37,087 nt of DNA, from the NCBI GenBank assembly GCA_022511005.1, contig JAFLSJ010000008.1:1-37087 (forward strand), in the 5' to 3' direction. Under the pieces are notes generated by a model, which did not search any database, had not been told where the DNA came from, and saw only the letters and a list, made by a program, of their open reading frames with translations. How positions within the stretch are numbered: the first letter of the stretch is position 1; each line of letters starts with the position of its first letter. The DNA comes from Ruminococcus sp. GTDB lineage: Bacteria; Bacillota; Clostridia; Oscillospirales; Acutalibacteraceae. Positions 25,376 through 33,190 of this stretch are shown piece by piece. Made by a program: the position numbers and the translations under genes.

Positions 25376-25404
25376 ATTATACCAAAAAATATACCAATTA
25401 TCAA
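25376..25404 (-). promoter_or_regulatory. Sigma-A promoter of the ATP-grasp gene
   Basis: On the minus strand TTGATA (25404-25399), exactly 17 bases, TATAAT (25381-25376). It lies between the metA terminator and the ATG at 25332 and decides the start of that gene. Confidence 0.82.
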
Positions 25405-25415
25405 CAAAAGAACAG

Positions 25416-25445
25416 CAAAAACAGCATAATCAAAGATTATGCTGT
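25416..25445 (-). terminator. Terminator of metA
   Basis: ACAGCATAATC and GATTATGCTGT form an 11-bp stem five bases after the metA stop; on the minus strand a run of T follows. Confidence 0.85.
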
Positions 25446-25450
25446 CAGTT

Positions 25451-26389
25451 TTATTTATAAATATTATACATTTCTTTAAGTTCGTCCAAATCATATGGAG
25501 TTTGCTGATATACAAAATAATTTAACCAGTTTGTATATAACAAGGTTGCATTGCTTCTCCACACCATTGGCGGATTGCTTGCAGGATCATCATTTATGAA
25601 ATAATTATAGGGTATCTGAGGTTTCAGTCCCTTATACCTATCTCTGTAATATTCCTTTGCAAGAGTGTTTCTGTCATATTCAGCGTGACCTAAAACAAAG
25701 AACTGTCTTCCATTTTTATTGGCTACAATTGCAACTCCTGCATATTCGGAAACTGCAAGTATTTGAAGCTCATCATGGATTTCAATATCTTCTCTGCTTA
25801 CTTCCGTAAACCTTGAATGGGGTAAAAGGAAGTAATCGTCAAAGCCCCTTAATAAAGGATGAAACGGCTGTAGAATTTTATGATTATATATGCCTGAAAG
25901 CTTTTCTTTCAGCGGATATTTTTTAATACCGTAATGATAATAAAGTCCTGCCTGTGCTCCCCAGCATATATGGAAAGTTGAATAAACATTGGTTTTTGTC
26001 CATTCCATTATAGTTTTAAGTTCTTCCCAATAGTCAACCTGCTCAAAGTCAAGCTGTTCAACAGGAGCACCGGTAATTATCATTCCGTCAAAACGCTGAT
26101 TTTTTATTTCGTCAAAGGTTTTATAAAAGGTAGTTAAATGCTGTTGTGAAACATTTTTAGATATGTGAGAAGCCATTTGCAAAAGCTCAATATCAATCTG
26201 CAATGGACTGTTACCTAACATTCTTAAAAGCTGTGTTTCGGTTTCCACCTTATTAGGCATTAAATTTAAAATAATAATTTTAAGCGGTCTGATATCCTGA
26301 GTTGCGGCTCTGTCATCAGGCATTACAAAAATATTTTCCGATTCAAGTACCTTTATGGCAGGCAAATTTCGCTGAACCTTAATAGGCAT
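25451..26389 (-). CDS. metA: Homoserine O-acetyltransferase (MetA family)
   Basis: Acylates L-homoserine at the hydroxyl group, the first committed step of methionine synthesis. The MetA family is divided by acyl donor: Glu at position 111 goes with acetyl-CoA and Gly with succinyl-CoA. Here the segment [17 protein letters not shown] puts Glu at 111, so acetyl-CoA is predicted, although annotation pipelines often call it succinyltransferase. The catalytic Cys142 (in HICWGAQ) and the His235/Glu237 pair (in VLGHAEYD) are in place. 312 residues, full length. It follows proS by 45 bases and ends at its own terminator. No SAM riboswitch fits in the gap. Confidence 0.95.
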   Translation of the reverse strand: MPIKVQRNLPAIKVLESENIFVMPDDRAATQDIRPLKIIILNLMPNKVETETQLLRMLGNSPLQIDIELLQMASHISKNVSQQHLTTFYKTFDEIKNQRFDGMIITGAPVEQLDFEQVDYWEELKTIMEWTKTNVYSTFHICWGAQAGLYYHYGIKKYPLKEKLSGIYNHKILQPFHPLLRGFDDYFLLPHSRFTEVSREDIEIHDELQILAVSEYAGVAIVANKNGRQFFVLGHAEYDRNTLAKEYYRDRYKGLKPQIPYNYFINDDPASNPPMVWRSNATLLYTNWLNYFVYQQTPYDLDELKEMYNIYK

Positions 26390-26434
26390 ATTCTCACCAT
26401 CCTTTCCTTTTCACATTATATTATTAAATTATGA

Positions 26435-27871
26435 TTAGTACTGCTTACCCCAATAAACCTGATGCTTTGCTTCTTTTCCACAGCAAACACAGGTATCGGC
26501 AATATGCTCCTCTTCAAAAGGAATACATCTGCTCTTTACGCCGCCTGTAACATCTTTAAGCTTTTCTTCACATTCGGAATCTCCGCACCACATAGCTTTA
26601 ATAAAGCCGGGTTTATTTTTTGCAATGTCAATAAACTCATCATAAGTAGTTGCAGTAAATGTTTTTTCCTGCATATTTTCAAGTGCTTTCTGATACATTG
26701 CGTCGTGAATATCCTGTAAGCTCTGAGCAATCTGTTCAGAGAGTTTTTCAATAGGAGTAAAGATTTTTTCTCTTGTATCTCTTCTTACAACCACACACTG
26801 ATCCTTTTCAATATCTTTTGGTCCTATTTCGACTCTTAAAGGCACACCCTTCATTTCATATTCACTGAACTTCCAACCGGGAGCGTGGTCGCTTGAGTCT
26901 AATTTAACTCTGTAATCCTTTTTAAGCATATCGCAAATTTCCTGTGCCTTATCAAGCACACCTTCCTTATGCTGTGCAATAGGAATTATTGCCACCTGAA
27001 TCGGTGATACCTTTGGCGGTAAAATCAAGCCGTCATCATCACCGTGTACCATAATAATCGCACCGATCATTCTTGTTGATACACCCCATGAGGTCTGATG
27101 AGGATAGTGCTGTTTGTTATCTCTGCCTGTAAAAGTAATATCAAAGCTTTTTGCAAAGCCGTCTCCGAAATAGTGTGATGTACCGCCTTGAAGTGCAACA
27201 CCGTTATGCATCATAGGCTCAATTGTATATGTTGAAACGGCTCCTGCAAATTTTTCTTTTTCTGTCTTTTTGCCGATAACAGCAGGAATTGCAAGTGTTT
27301 CCTTATAAAAGTCTGCATAAACCTGAAGCATTCTAAGTGTTTCTTCCTCTGCTTCTTCCTGAGTTTCGTGCATTGTATGACCCTCCTGCCATAAAAACTC
27401 AGAAGTTCTCAGGAATGGTCTTGTGGTTTTTTCCCATCTTACAACACTGCACCACTGATTATAAAGCTTAGGTAAATCACGGTATGTGTTGATAATCTTT
27501 TTATAATGGTCGCAGAATAATGTTTCAGAAGTAGGTCTTACACAAAGACGTTCGTTTAATTCTTCACTTCCGCCTATTGTTACCCATGCACATTCAGGTG
27601 CAAAACCCTCTACATGGTCTTTTTCTTTCTGGAGAAGACTTTCGGGAATAAACATTGGCATATATACATTTTCGTGACCTGTTTCTTTAAATCTTCTGTC
27701 TAAGTCAGCCTGAATATTCTCCCAGATTGCATAACCGTAAGGTCTTATAACCATACAGCCCTTAATTCCTGAGTAATCTACAAGCTCCGCTTTCTTTACT
27801 ATATCCGTGTACCATTTTGCAAAATCCTGATCACGGCTTGTAATAGCTTCAACTAATTTTTTATCAGCCAT
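26435..27871 (-). CDS. proS: Prolyl-tRNA synthetase (type without editing insertion)
   Basis: Class II aminoacyl-tRNA synthetase charging tRNA-Pro. At 478 residues and without the internal YbaK-like editing domain it is of the short, archaeal/eukaryote-like type (ProS type 3), which differs from the E. coli type. Visible parts are the motif 2 region [20 protein letters not shown], the motif 3 area [17 protein letters not shown], the anticodon domain from about 275, and a C-terminal domain with paired Cys (CGDSEC and CVCCGKE) ending in WGKQY. GGAGG precedes the ATG. Trans-editing of Ala-tRNA-Pro would then need a separate protein not seen here. The gene has its own consensus promoter and no T-box. 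Confidence 0.96.
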   Translation of the reverse strand: MADKKLVEAITSRDQDFAKWYTDIVKKAELVDYSGIKGCMVIRPYGYAIWENIQADLDRRFKETGHENVYMPMFIPESLLQKEKDHVEGFAPECAWVTIGGSEELNERLCVRPTSETLFCDHYKKIINTYRDLPKLYNQWCSVVRWEKTTRPFLRTSEFLWQEGHTMHETQEEAEEETLRMLQVYADFYKETLAIPAVIGKKTEKEKFAGAVSTYTIEPMMHNGVALQGGTSHYFGDGFAKSFDITFTGRDNKQHYPHQTSWGVSTRMIGAIIMVHGDDDGLILPPKVSPIQVAIIPIAQHKEGVLDKAQEICDMLKKDYRVKLDSSDHAPGWKFSEYEMKGVPLRVEIGPKDIEKDQCVVVRRDTREKIFTPIEKLSEQIAQSLQDIHDAMYQKALENMQEKTFTATTYDEFIDIAKNKPGFIKAMWCGDSECEEKLKDVTGGVKSRCIPFEEEHIADTCVCCGKEAKHQVYWGKQY

Positions 27872-27906
27872 TGTTTATACCTCCAAAAGTAAATCATAAC
27901 ATTTCT

Positions 27907-27935
27907 ATTATACAGATTATATACTTATTTTTCAA
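27907..27935 (-). promoter_or_regulatory. Sigma-A promoter of proS-metA
   Basis: On the minus strand TTGAAA (27935-27930), 17 bases, TATAAT (27912-27907). Confidence 0.82.
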
Positions 27936-27943
27936 GTAATTAT

Positions 27944-27976
27944 GCAAAAAAATACAGGCAGAGTAACCTCTGCCTG
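27944..27976 (-). terminator. Terminator of acpP
   Basis: CAGGCAGAG and CTCTGCCTG form a 9-bp stem around a four-base loop; on the minus strand a T run follows. Confidence 0.92.
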
Positions 27977-27994
27977 CAAAATATTCTCAAGAAA

Positions 27995-28222
27995 TTATGA
28001 ATTTGCTTCGATATAAGAAACAAGCGCACCAACTGTTTTGATGTTTTCAATTTCATCGTCAGGAATTTCAATCTCGAATTCATCTTCGATTGACATAAGT
28101 AAATCAACAACATCAAGAGAATCTGCACCTAAATCTTCCTGAAGGTCAGTATCAGCTGTGATTTTATCTTCCTCAACATCAAACTGGTCAGCTAAAATAG
28201 ATTTTACTTTTTCTAATACCAT
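27995..28222 (-). CDS. acpP: Acyl carrier protein
   Basis: Carries growing acyl chains on a phosphopantetheine arm in fatty acid synthesis. The acidic 75-residue chain has the attachment motif LGADSLD with Ser35, and the usual helix pattern (DTDLQEDLGADSLDVVDLLM). AGGAGG precedes the ATG. It is a single-gene unit, with a promoter carrying a long dyad and a strong terminator; other fab genes are not in the window. Confidence 0.97.
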   Translation of the reverse strand: MVLEKVKSILADQFDVEEDKITADTDLQEDLGADSLDVVDLLMSIEDEFEIEIPDDEIENIKTVGALVSYIEANS

Positions 28223-28239
28223 AATATTTCCTCCTAAAA

Positions 28240-28276
28240 ATTATAGTGTACTGAATATTATAGACAAAACAGTACA
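28240..28276 (-). promoter_or_regulatory. acpP promoter with overlapping dyad (candidate operator)
   Basis: On the minus strand TTGTCT (28267-28262), 16 bases, TATAAT (28245-28240). The inverted repeat TGTACTG (28247-28253)/CAGTACA (28270-28276), with 16 bases between, places one arm between the boxes and the other just upstream of the -35 box. This is where a repressor would act. FapR of Bacillus uses a site built on a GTAC-type dyad, but spacing and context differ, so the factor is unknown. Confidence 0.5.
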
Positions 28277-28398
28277 TTTTATGATACAATGGTTTAGCTA
28301 AGATTTGTATTATCACAAATACTTTAATCTTTACTCAATCATATTATTAGTTATTCTTAACTTTGTCAATATTTATTTTAAAAATTTTCTAAATTTTT

Positions 28399-28422
28399 TC
28401 AGTTTTACATTCAGTTTTACAT
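28399..28422 (+). repeat. Tandem 12-base repeat upstream of aroE
   Basis: TCAGTTTTACAT occurs twice in perfect tandem, just before the AAGGAG of aroE. Confidence 0.7.
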
Positions 28423-28443
28423 AAAAGTTTAAGGAGAATGGTT

Positions 28444-29286
28444 ATGAACATTAAAAAATTTGCAGTAATCGGTCATCCAATAGGTCATACAATGTCACCT
28501 TTCATACATAATAGACTTTTTGAGCTTTCGGGAATTAATGCTGAATACGGCGTAATTGATATTGCTCCCGAAAACTTAAAAGAAGAATTTAATAAAACTC
28601 TCTGTCACCTTGACGGCTTTAACATTACAATTCCACACAAGCAGAATATTATTCCGTTAATTGATGAAATTGATGAAAAAGCTAAAATGTACGGGAGTGT
28701 AAATACGGTAGCTGTAAATAACGGAATTACTAAAGGATACACTACCGACCCCGACGGGTTTTTAAAAGCACTTGAAGCCGCTCAGATTACAATTGACGGA
28801 AGAGTTGTTATTTTAGGCTGCGGCGGCGTAGCAAGGACAATGGCATATGAGGTTGTGTTAAAAGGAGTTCCTCTTCTATTTGCAATAAGAAAAGAAGATG
28901 AACAAATTGCAAAAGCTCTTTGCAAGGAAATTACAGATACAATAAAGACCGCAAAATTAAGCTACTGCCTTATTGAAGAATTAGAGGGCGATATTGATTT
29001 GCTTGTAAATGCAACGCCTTTAGGAATGTACCCTAAAATTGATGTTCAGCCTGTTAGCGACAGTGTAATAAGCAAATGCAAAGCCGTATTTGACGCAATC
29101 TATAATCCCCTTGAAACCGTACTTATTAAAAAGGCTCTCGCAAACGGAAGCAAAGCTGTGGGAGGTATGTCAATGCTGGTATGGCAGGCAGTAGTTGCAC
29201 ACGAAAAGTGGGATAACAGCACTTATGATGTAAAAGATATTGAAAAAATTTGCATTGACGCTTCAAAGGAGCTTGAAAACAAATAA
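28444..29286 (+). CDS. aroE: Shikimate dehydrogenase
   Basis: NADPH-dependent reduction of 3-dehydroshikimate to shikimate, the fourth step of the shikimate pathway. The 280-residue protein has the substrate motif GHPIGHTMSPFIHN (about 9-22), NITIPHK with the catalytic Lys near 65, NTDPDG-like TTDPDGFLKAL, and the Rossmann motif VVILGCGGVARTMA (about 119-132). The family's first Ser is Thr in GHTMSP, a common variant. The start is the ATG at 28444, seven bases after GGAG; the ATG at 28438 is too close to that site. The stop overlaps the aroK start (TAATG). Confidence 0.95.
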   Translation: MNIKKFAVIGHPIGHTMSPFIHNRLFELSGINAEYGVIDIAPENLKEEFNKTLCHLDGFNITIPHKQNIIPLIDEIDEKAKMYGSVNTVAVNNGITKGYTTDPDGFLKALEAAQITIDGRVVILGCGGVARTMAYEVVLKGVPLLFAIRKEDEQIAKALCKEITDTIKTAKLSYCLIEELEGDIDLLVNATPLGMYPKIDVQPVSDSVISKCKAVFDAIYNPLETVLIKKALANGSKAVGGMSMLVWQAVVAHEKWDNSTYDVKDIEKICIDASKELENK

Positions 29287-29807
29287 TGAAAAGTATATTT
29301 TTATGCGGATTTATGGGGTGTGGCAAAACAACCGTAGGCAGACTTCTCGCCAAAAGACTTGGCAGAGAATTTATTGATATGGATAAATATATTGAAGAAA
29401 AAGAAAATATGACTGTTTCGCAAATTTTTGAAGAAAATGGAGAAGATTATTTTCGTGATATTGAACATCAGGTATGCATAGAGCTTTCCGAAAAAGAAAA
29501 TCTTATTGTCGCAACAGGCGGAGGAGCATTAACATATAAAAGAAACGTTGAGAAGGTTCAGAAAAATGCCTCTGTTTTGTTCCTTTCAGTTCCTGTTAAG
29601 GTTATTTCAAAAAGACTTAAAAATGATACCATCCGTCCGCTTCTTCAAAGAGAGGATAAAGAGCAGGCTATAATAGAGCTTTATAACAAAAGATTGCCTT
29701 TATATACAGACGCCGCAACTATTATTGTTGACGGTTCGCAAAATCCTAACAGCGTGGTAAATTTAATAGTTTCTTCAATGGGTTTAAAAGCTAAGAAAAA
29801 TAGGTGA
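29286..29807 (+). CDS. aroK: Shikimate kinase
   Basis: Phosphorylates shikimate at the 3-hydroxyl, using ATP. The 173-residue chain has the P-loop GFMGCGKTTVGRLLAKRLG (about 8-26), FIDMDKYIEE with the substrate Asp, EDYFRDIEHQV, and TGGGALTYKRN, with Arg in TIRPLLQR for the lid. Full length. It starts on the last base of the aroE stop. After it comes an unpaired-looking gap with a dyad and then the aroF promoter, so aroE-aroK is probably separately transcribed or has read-through. Confidence 0.95.
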   Translation: MKSIFLCGFMGCGKTTVGRLLAKRLGREFIDMDKYIEEKENMTVSQIFEENGEDYFRDIEHQVCIELSEKENLIVATGGGALTYKRNVEKVQKNASVLFLSVPVKVISKRLKNDTIRPLLQREDKEQAIIELYNKRLPLYTDAATIIVDGSQNPNSVVNLIVSSMGLKAKKNR

Positions 29808-29840
29808 AATTATTATAAATATTAATAATCGCCTTTTAAC

Positions 29841-29908
29841 ACTAAACTCCAATTAAAAAGTGGATATCTTTCAGGCAGATTTTATCTCATTTTCAATTGA
29901 AGTTTAGT
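29841..29908 (+). other. Long dyad between aroK and aroF
   Basis: ACTAAACTCCAATT (29841-29854) pairs with AATTGAAGTTTAGT (29895-29908) with one mismatch, enclosing 40 bases. It lies just upstream of the aroF promoter. No T-tract follows, so it may be an element end, a regulatory site or a weak terminator. Confidence 0.5.
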
Positions 29909-29916
29909 ATAAACTA

Positions 29917-29964
29917 TTGATTTTTACGCTTTAAAGTGATAAAATATATCTTAATCACTTTAAA
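29917..29964 (+). promoter_or_regulatory. aroF promoter with overlapping operator-like dyad
   Basis: TTGATT (29917-29922), 17 bases, TAAAAT (29940-29945). A perfect 11-bp inverted repeat, TTTAAAGTGAT (29930-29940) and ATCACTTTAAA (29954-29964), straddles the -10 box and start site. In DNA form this is an operator for a dimeric regulator; in RNA form only the right arm would be transcribed, which argues against a simple leader hairpin. Confidence 0.6.
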
Positions 29965-29989
29965 TTTTAAATACTTAGGAGGTAAAAAT

Positions 29990-31000
29990 ATGATTATAGT
30001 TTTAAAGCCTGAATGTTCAAACCAGCAGGCAACCGAATTTTGTAACCTTTTAACTGATAAATATGACGTTAAAGTCAATACCTGGAACGGTGTTCACTCA
30101 ACTGTTTTAGGCTTGATCGGTGATACTACACAAATAGATATAGATTATATTGACGCTCAAAAATTTGTTGAAAGCGTAAAAAGAGTTCAGGAGCCCTATA
30201 AAAAAGCAAACAGGAAATTTCACCCTGATAATACTGTTATTGAGCTTTCAAACGGCGTTAAAATCGGAGACGGAAGCTTACAGATTATGGCAGGACCTTG
30301 CTCTGTTGAGTCAGAGGAGCAGATTACAGGTATTGCAAAAAGCGTTAAAAACTCAGGTGCTTCAATTTTAAGAGGCGGTGCTTTTAAACCCAGAACCTCT
30401 CCCTACTCTTTTCAGGGATTAAAGGCAGAAGGTCTTGATTTATTAAAAGAAGCAAGAAAAGCAACAGGACTTCCTATCGTAACTGAAATTATGAAGGAAT
30501 CACACATTGATATGTTTGAAAGCGTTGACATTATTCAGGTTGGCGCAAGAAATATGCAGAATTTTGAGCTTTTAAAAGAATTAGGCAAAACAGACAAGCC
30601 TATTCTTTTGAAAAGAGGTCTGTCTGCTACAATTGAAGAATGGCTAATGAGCGCCGAATACATAATGGCAGGGGGAAACAATAATGTTATTCTCTGCGAA
30701 AGAGGTATCAGAACATACGAAAACTTTACGAGAAATACTCTTGATGTTTCAGCAATTCCTATTGTTAAATCTCTCTCCCACTTACCTGTTGTAGTTGACC
30801 CAAGCCACGCATCAGGCAGAGCATGGCTTGTTGAACCGTTAGCTATGGCGGCAGTAGCAGCAGGTGCAGACGGTCTTATTATTGAAGTTCACAACGACCC
30901 TGCACACGCTTTATCAGACGGCGCTCAGTCCTTAACTCCTGAGCAGTTTGACTCGGTTGCCAAAAAACTGTTAAATCTCAAAAAATCTCTGTCTGATTGA
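29990..31000 (+). CDS. aroF: DAHP synthase, type I-beta with N-terminal ferredoxin-like domain
   Basis: Condenses phosphoenolpyruvate with erythrose 4-phosphate to 3-deoxy-D-arabino-heptulosonate 7-phosphate, the entry of the shikimate pathway. Of 336 residues, the first 70 or so ([18 protein letters not shown] onward) form the ferredoxin-like domain that gives feedback control in the Thermotoga-type enzyme; the rest is the KDO8P-synthase-like barrel with [44 protein letters not shown] and [10 protein letters not shown]. The start is the ATG at 29990 after AGGAGG; an in-frame ATG at 29936 lies in the promoter. The allosteric effector, tyrosine or phenylalanine, cannot be read from sequence. 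Confidence 0.95.
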   Translation: MIIVLKPECSNQQATEFCNLLTDKYDVKVNTWNGVHSTVLGLIGDTTQIDIDYIDAQKFVESVKRVQEPYKKANRKFHPDNTVIELSNGVKIGDGSLQIMAGPCSVESEEQITGIAKSVKNSGASILRGGAFKPRTSPYSFQGLKAEGLDLLKEARKATGLPIVTEIMKESHIDMFESVDIIQVGARNMQNFELLKELGKTDKPILLKRGLSATIEEWLMSAEYIMAGGNNNVILCERGIRTYENFTRNTLDVSAIPIVKSLSHLPVVVDPSHASGRAWLVEPLAMAAVAAGADGLIIEVHNDPAHALSDGAQSLTPEQFDSVAKKLLNLKKSLSD

Positions 31001-31057
31001 CAATATTACAAGCTGCAAAAAGGCTTACTGTTACGAAAAACCAGTTTTCAAAAATAA

Positions 31058-31170
31058 GTTTTCTGCATAATTGTAGGGACAACCCTTGCGGTTGTCCGAA
31101 AATTCCAACTGACTTTTTTCTTATTTGCGGGCAACCGCAAGGGTTGCCCCTACGAACTTTAATAAATGTT
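31058..31170. repeat. MITE-like palindromic repeat, copy 2 (between aroF and tyrA)
   Basis: Shares the left flank GTTTTCTGCATAATTGTAGG and the right pattern CCCCTAC...ACTTT...AAATGTT with the repeat at 22213-22314. Its two inner hairpins differ in sequence: GGACAACC/GGTTGTCC (31077-31097) and GGGCAACC/GGTTGCCC (31129-31149). No independent promoter is obvious between it and tyrA, so the aro operon may read through. Confidence 0.8.
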
Positions 31171-31260
31171 TTTATATAACCTTTTAACCAAGTTTACTTT
31201 TTTACGAACTATATTAACACACAAAATATTAACCAATCCCCTAATTAAAGGAAGATAACT

Positions 31261-32091
31261 ATGAATATTGCAATAATCGGTATGGGTATTATTGGCGGCA
31301 GCTTTGCAAAAGCATTTAAAAAATACACCGACCATCACATTATTGGAATTAACAGAACAAAATCCACATTACAAAAGGCTTATGACTGCAAGGCTATTGA
31401 TGAAATCGGCGATGAAATAAGCCTTGAAAAAGCCGACCTTATTATTCTTGCAACGTATCCGCAAGCGGCTGTTGATTATATAGAAAAATACGGAAAGCAT
31501 ATCAGACAAGGCACAATCGTAACGGATTCAGCAGGAATTAAAACTGAAATCTGCCCTAAAATGGTGAGTCTCTCCAAGAAGTTCGGATTTACATTTGTAG
31601 GCGGTCACCCAATGGCAGGAAAAGAGAAAAACGGCTTTGATGTAAGTGAAGCTGACCTTTATTTAGGAGCAAGCTATATTTTAGTTCCCTGTGAAGCAGA
31701 TGAAAGAAGCATTGAAATCATTTCAAATCTTGCTATAAAACTCGGTTTCGGAGGAGTTAAGATAACAACTCCGGAAGAACACGACAGAATGATTGCCTTT
31801 ACTTCTCAGCTTCCTCATGTACTTGCCTGCGCATATGTTATGAGTCCCTGCTGTTTAAATCATAAGGGCTTTTCCGCAGGAAGCTACCGAGATGTTTCAA
31901 GAGTTGCAAATATTAATTCCGAGCTTTGGAGCGAGCTTTTTCTTGAAAACAGAGAACCTTTAATGGAAGAGCTTGACGAGCTTATTAAAAACATTAATTT
32001 AATAAAAGATGCTATCGGCAAAGAAGATAAAGAAGAGCTTGCTGCGTTGCTTGAAAAAGGACATAAAGTAAAGGAGGCATTGGGAGAATGA
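31261..32091 (+). CDS. tyrA: Prephenate dehydrogenase
   Basis: NAD(P)-dependent oxidative decarboxylation of prephenate to 4-hydroxyphenylpyruvate, the tyrosine branch. The Rossmann start IAIIGMGIIGGSFAKAF, the catalytic segment VGGHPMAGKEKNGFDV and the later ITTPEEHDRMIAFTSQLPH are clear. At 276 residues there is no C-terminal ACT domain and no fused chorismate mutase. It overlaps aroB by four bases. AAGGAAG precedes the ATG. Confidence 0.94.
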   Translation: MNIAIIGMGIIGGSFAKAFKKYTDHHIIGINRTKSTLQKAYDCKAIDEIGDEISLEKADLIILATYPQAAVDYIEKYGKHIRQGTIVTDSAGIKTEICPKMVSLSKKFGFTFVGGHPMAGKEKNGFDVSEADLYLGASYILVPCEADERSIEIISNLAIKLGFGGVKITTPEEHDRMIAFTSQLPHVLACAYVMSPCCLNHKGFSAGSYRDVSRVANINSELWSELFLENREPLMEELDELIKNINLIKDAIGKEDKEELAALLEKGHKVKEALGE

Positions 32092-33137
32092 GAACCTTAA
32101 AGGTTGAAACAGGCAGACCTTATGATATAATTATTAAAAACGGTATTATAGATAACTGCGGAGAATTTATTAAAAAGGTTTCCAAGGCTATGAGGGTTGC
32201 CGTCATTTCAGATACCAATGTTTTCCCTATCTATGGCGATAAGGTTGTAAATTCCTTAACAAACAGTGGGTATCAGGTATACTCTTTCACCTTTGAAGCA
32301 GGTGAAAAATCTAAAAATCTTACTACTATTTCAAAAATGTATGATTTTTTGGCAGAAAACCATATAACAAGGACCGACCTCATTGTCGCCTTAGGCGGCG
32401 GCGTTACAGGAGATATGGCAGGCTTTGCCGCTGCATCTTATTTAAGAGGTATAGACTTTGTTCAGATTCCAACCTCTTTGCTTGCTCAGGTTGACAGCTC
32501 TGTTGGCGGAAAAACAGGCGTTGATATAGGTGCAGGCAAAAACCTTGTAGGTGCTTTTTGGCAGCCTGTACTCGTTTTAATTGACAGCAATACTCTTGAC
32601 ACCCTGCCTCCGTATTATTTTGAAGACGGTATGGCAGAGGTTATTAAATACGGCTGTATTAAAGATAAATCACTTTTTGATAAACTTGAAAAGGTCAATG
32701 CGGCAGACTGCATTGATGATATAATTTATAATTGCGTTGCAATTAAAAGAGATGTTGTAAGCCGTGATGAAAGAGAAAAAGGCGAAAGAGCCCTGCTCAA
32801 TTTCGGACATACTCTCGGACACGCACTTGAAAAAATAAACAACTTTACGAGCCTTTCTCACGGTCAGGCAGTTGCAATCGGAATGTGTATGATTACAAAA
32901 GCCTCAGAAAAAGCCGGCTTAACAGAAAAAGGCTCTGCAAAGAGAATTGAGAACCTTTGCAAAAAATATAATCTACCCACATACAGCGAGATTTCAAAAA
33001 CAGAAATTGCAAGGGCGGCTTCTTCCGATAAAAAAACAAACGGAAGCTCAATTAAACTTGCACTATTAAAAGAAATCGGCGAAAGCTATCTTGAAAAAAT
33101 AGAAATTTCAAAGCTTGAAGATTTTATTTCAGAGTAA
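32088..33137 (+). CDS. aroB: 3-Dehydroquinate synthase
   Basis: NAD- and metal-dependent cyclisation of DAHP to 3-dehydroquinate. The 349-residue protein has the cofactor region VALGGGVTGDMAGFAA, the segment FVQIPTSLLAQVDSSVGGKTG, GAFWQPVLVLID, and the metal ligands in ALLNFGHTLGHALE and LSHGQAVAIGM, with the Glu ligand in GMAEVIKYG. It overlaps tyrA by four bases and lies 53 bases before aroA. Confidence 0.96.
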   Translation: MRTLKVETGRPYDIIIKNGIIDNCGEFIKKVSKAMRVAVISDTNVFPIYGDKVVNSLTNSGYQVYSFTFEAGEKSKNLTTISKMYDFLAENHITRTDLIVALGGGVTGDMAGFAAASYLRGIDFVQIPTSLLAQVDSSVGGKTGVDIGAGKNLVGAFWQPVLVLIDSNTLDTLPPYYFEDGMAEVIKYGCIKDKSLFDKLEKVNAADCIDDIIYNCVAIKRDVVSRDEREKGERALLNFGHTLGHALEKINNFTSLSHGQAVAIGMCMITKASEKAGLTEKGSAKRIENLCKKYNLPTYSEISKTEIARAASSDKKTNGSSIKLALLKEIGESYLEKIEISKLEDFISE

Positions 33138-33190
33138 TAATTAATTTTAAGCAATAACTTATTTCAAAATAACTGCGAAAGGAAAGTACA

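Noticed and set aside
25333..25515. N-terminal membrane helix of the ATP-grasp protein
   Set aside because: The extension overlaps metA, includes its terminator and contains a consensus promoter, so it is probably not translated as part of this protein.
26390..26434. SAM riboswitch or other leader for metA
   Set aside because: Only 45 bases separate metA from proS, far too few for a SAM aptamer.
31001..31179. Small open frame downstream of aroF
   Set aside because: It runs through the palindromic repeat at 31058-31170 and codes for repeat sequence; no family resemblance or start signal.
33172..33190. Third CTGCGAA element upstream of aroA
   Set aside because: CTGCGAA occurs once there, but no stem flanks it and the conserved tail is missing; a chance match.
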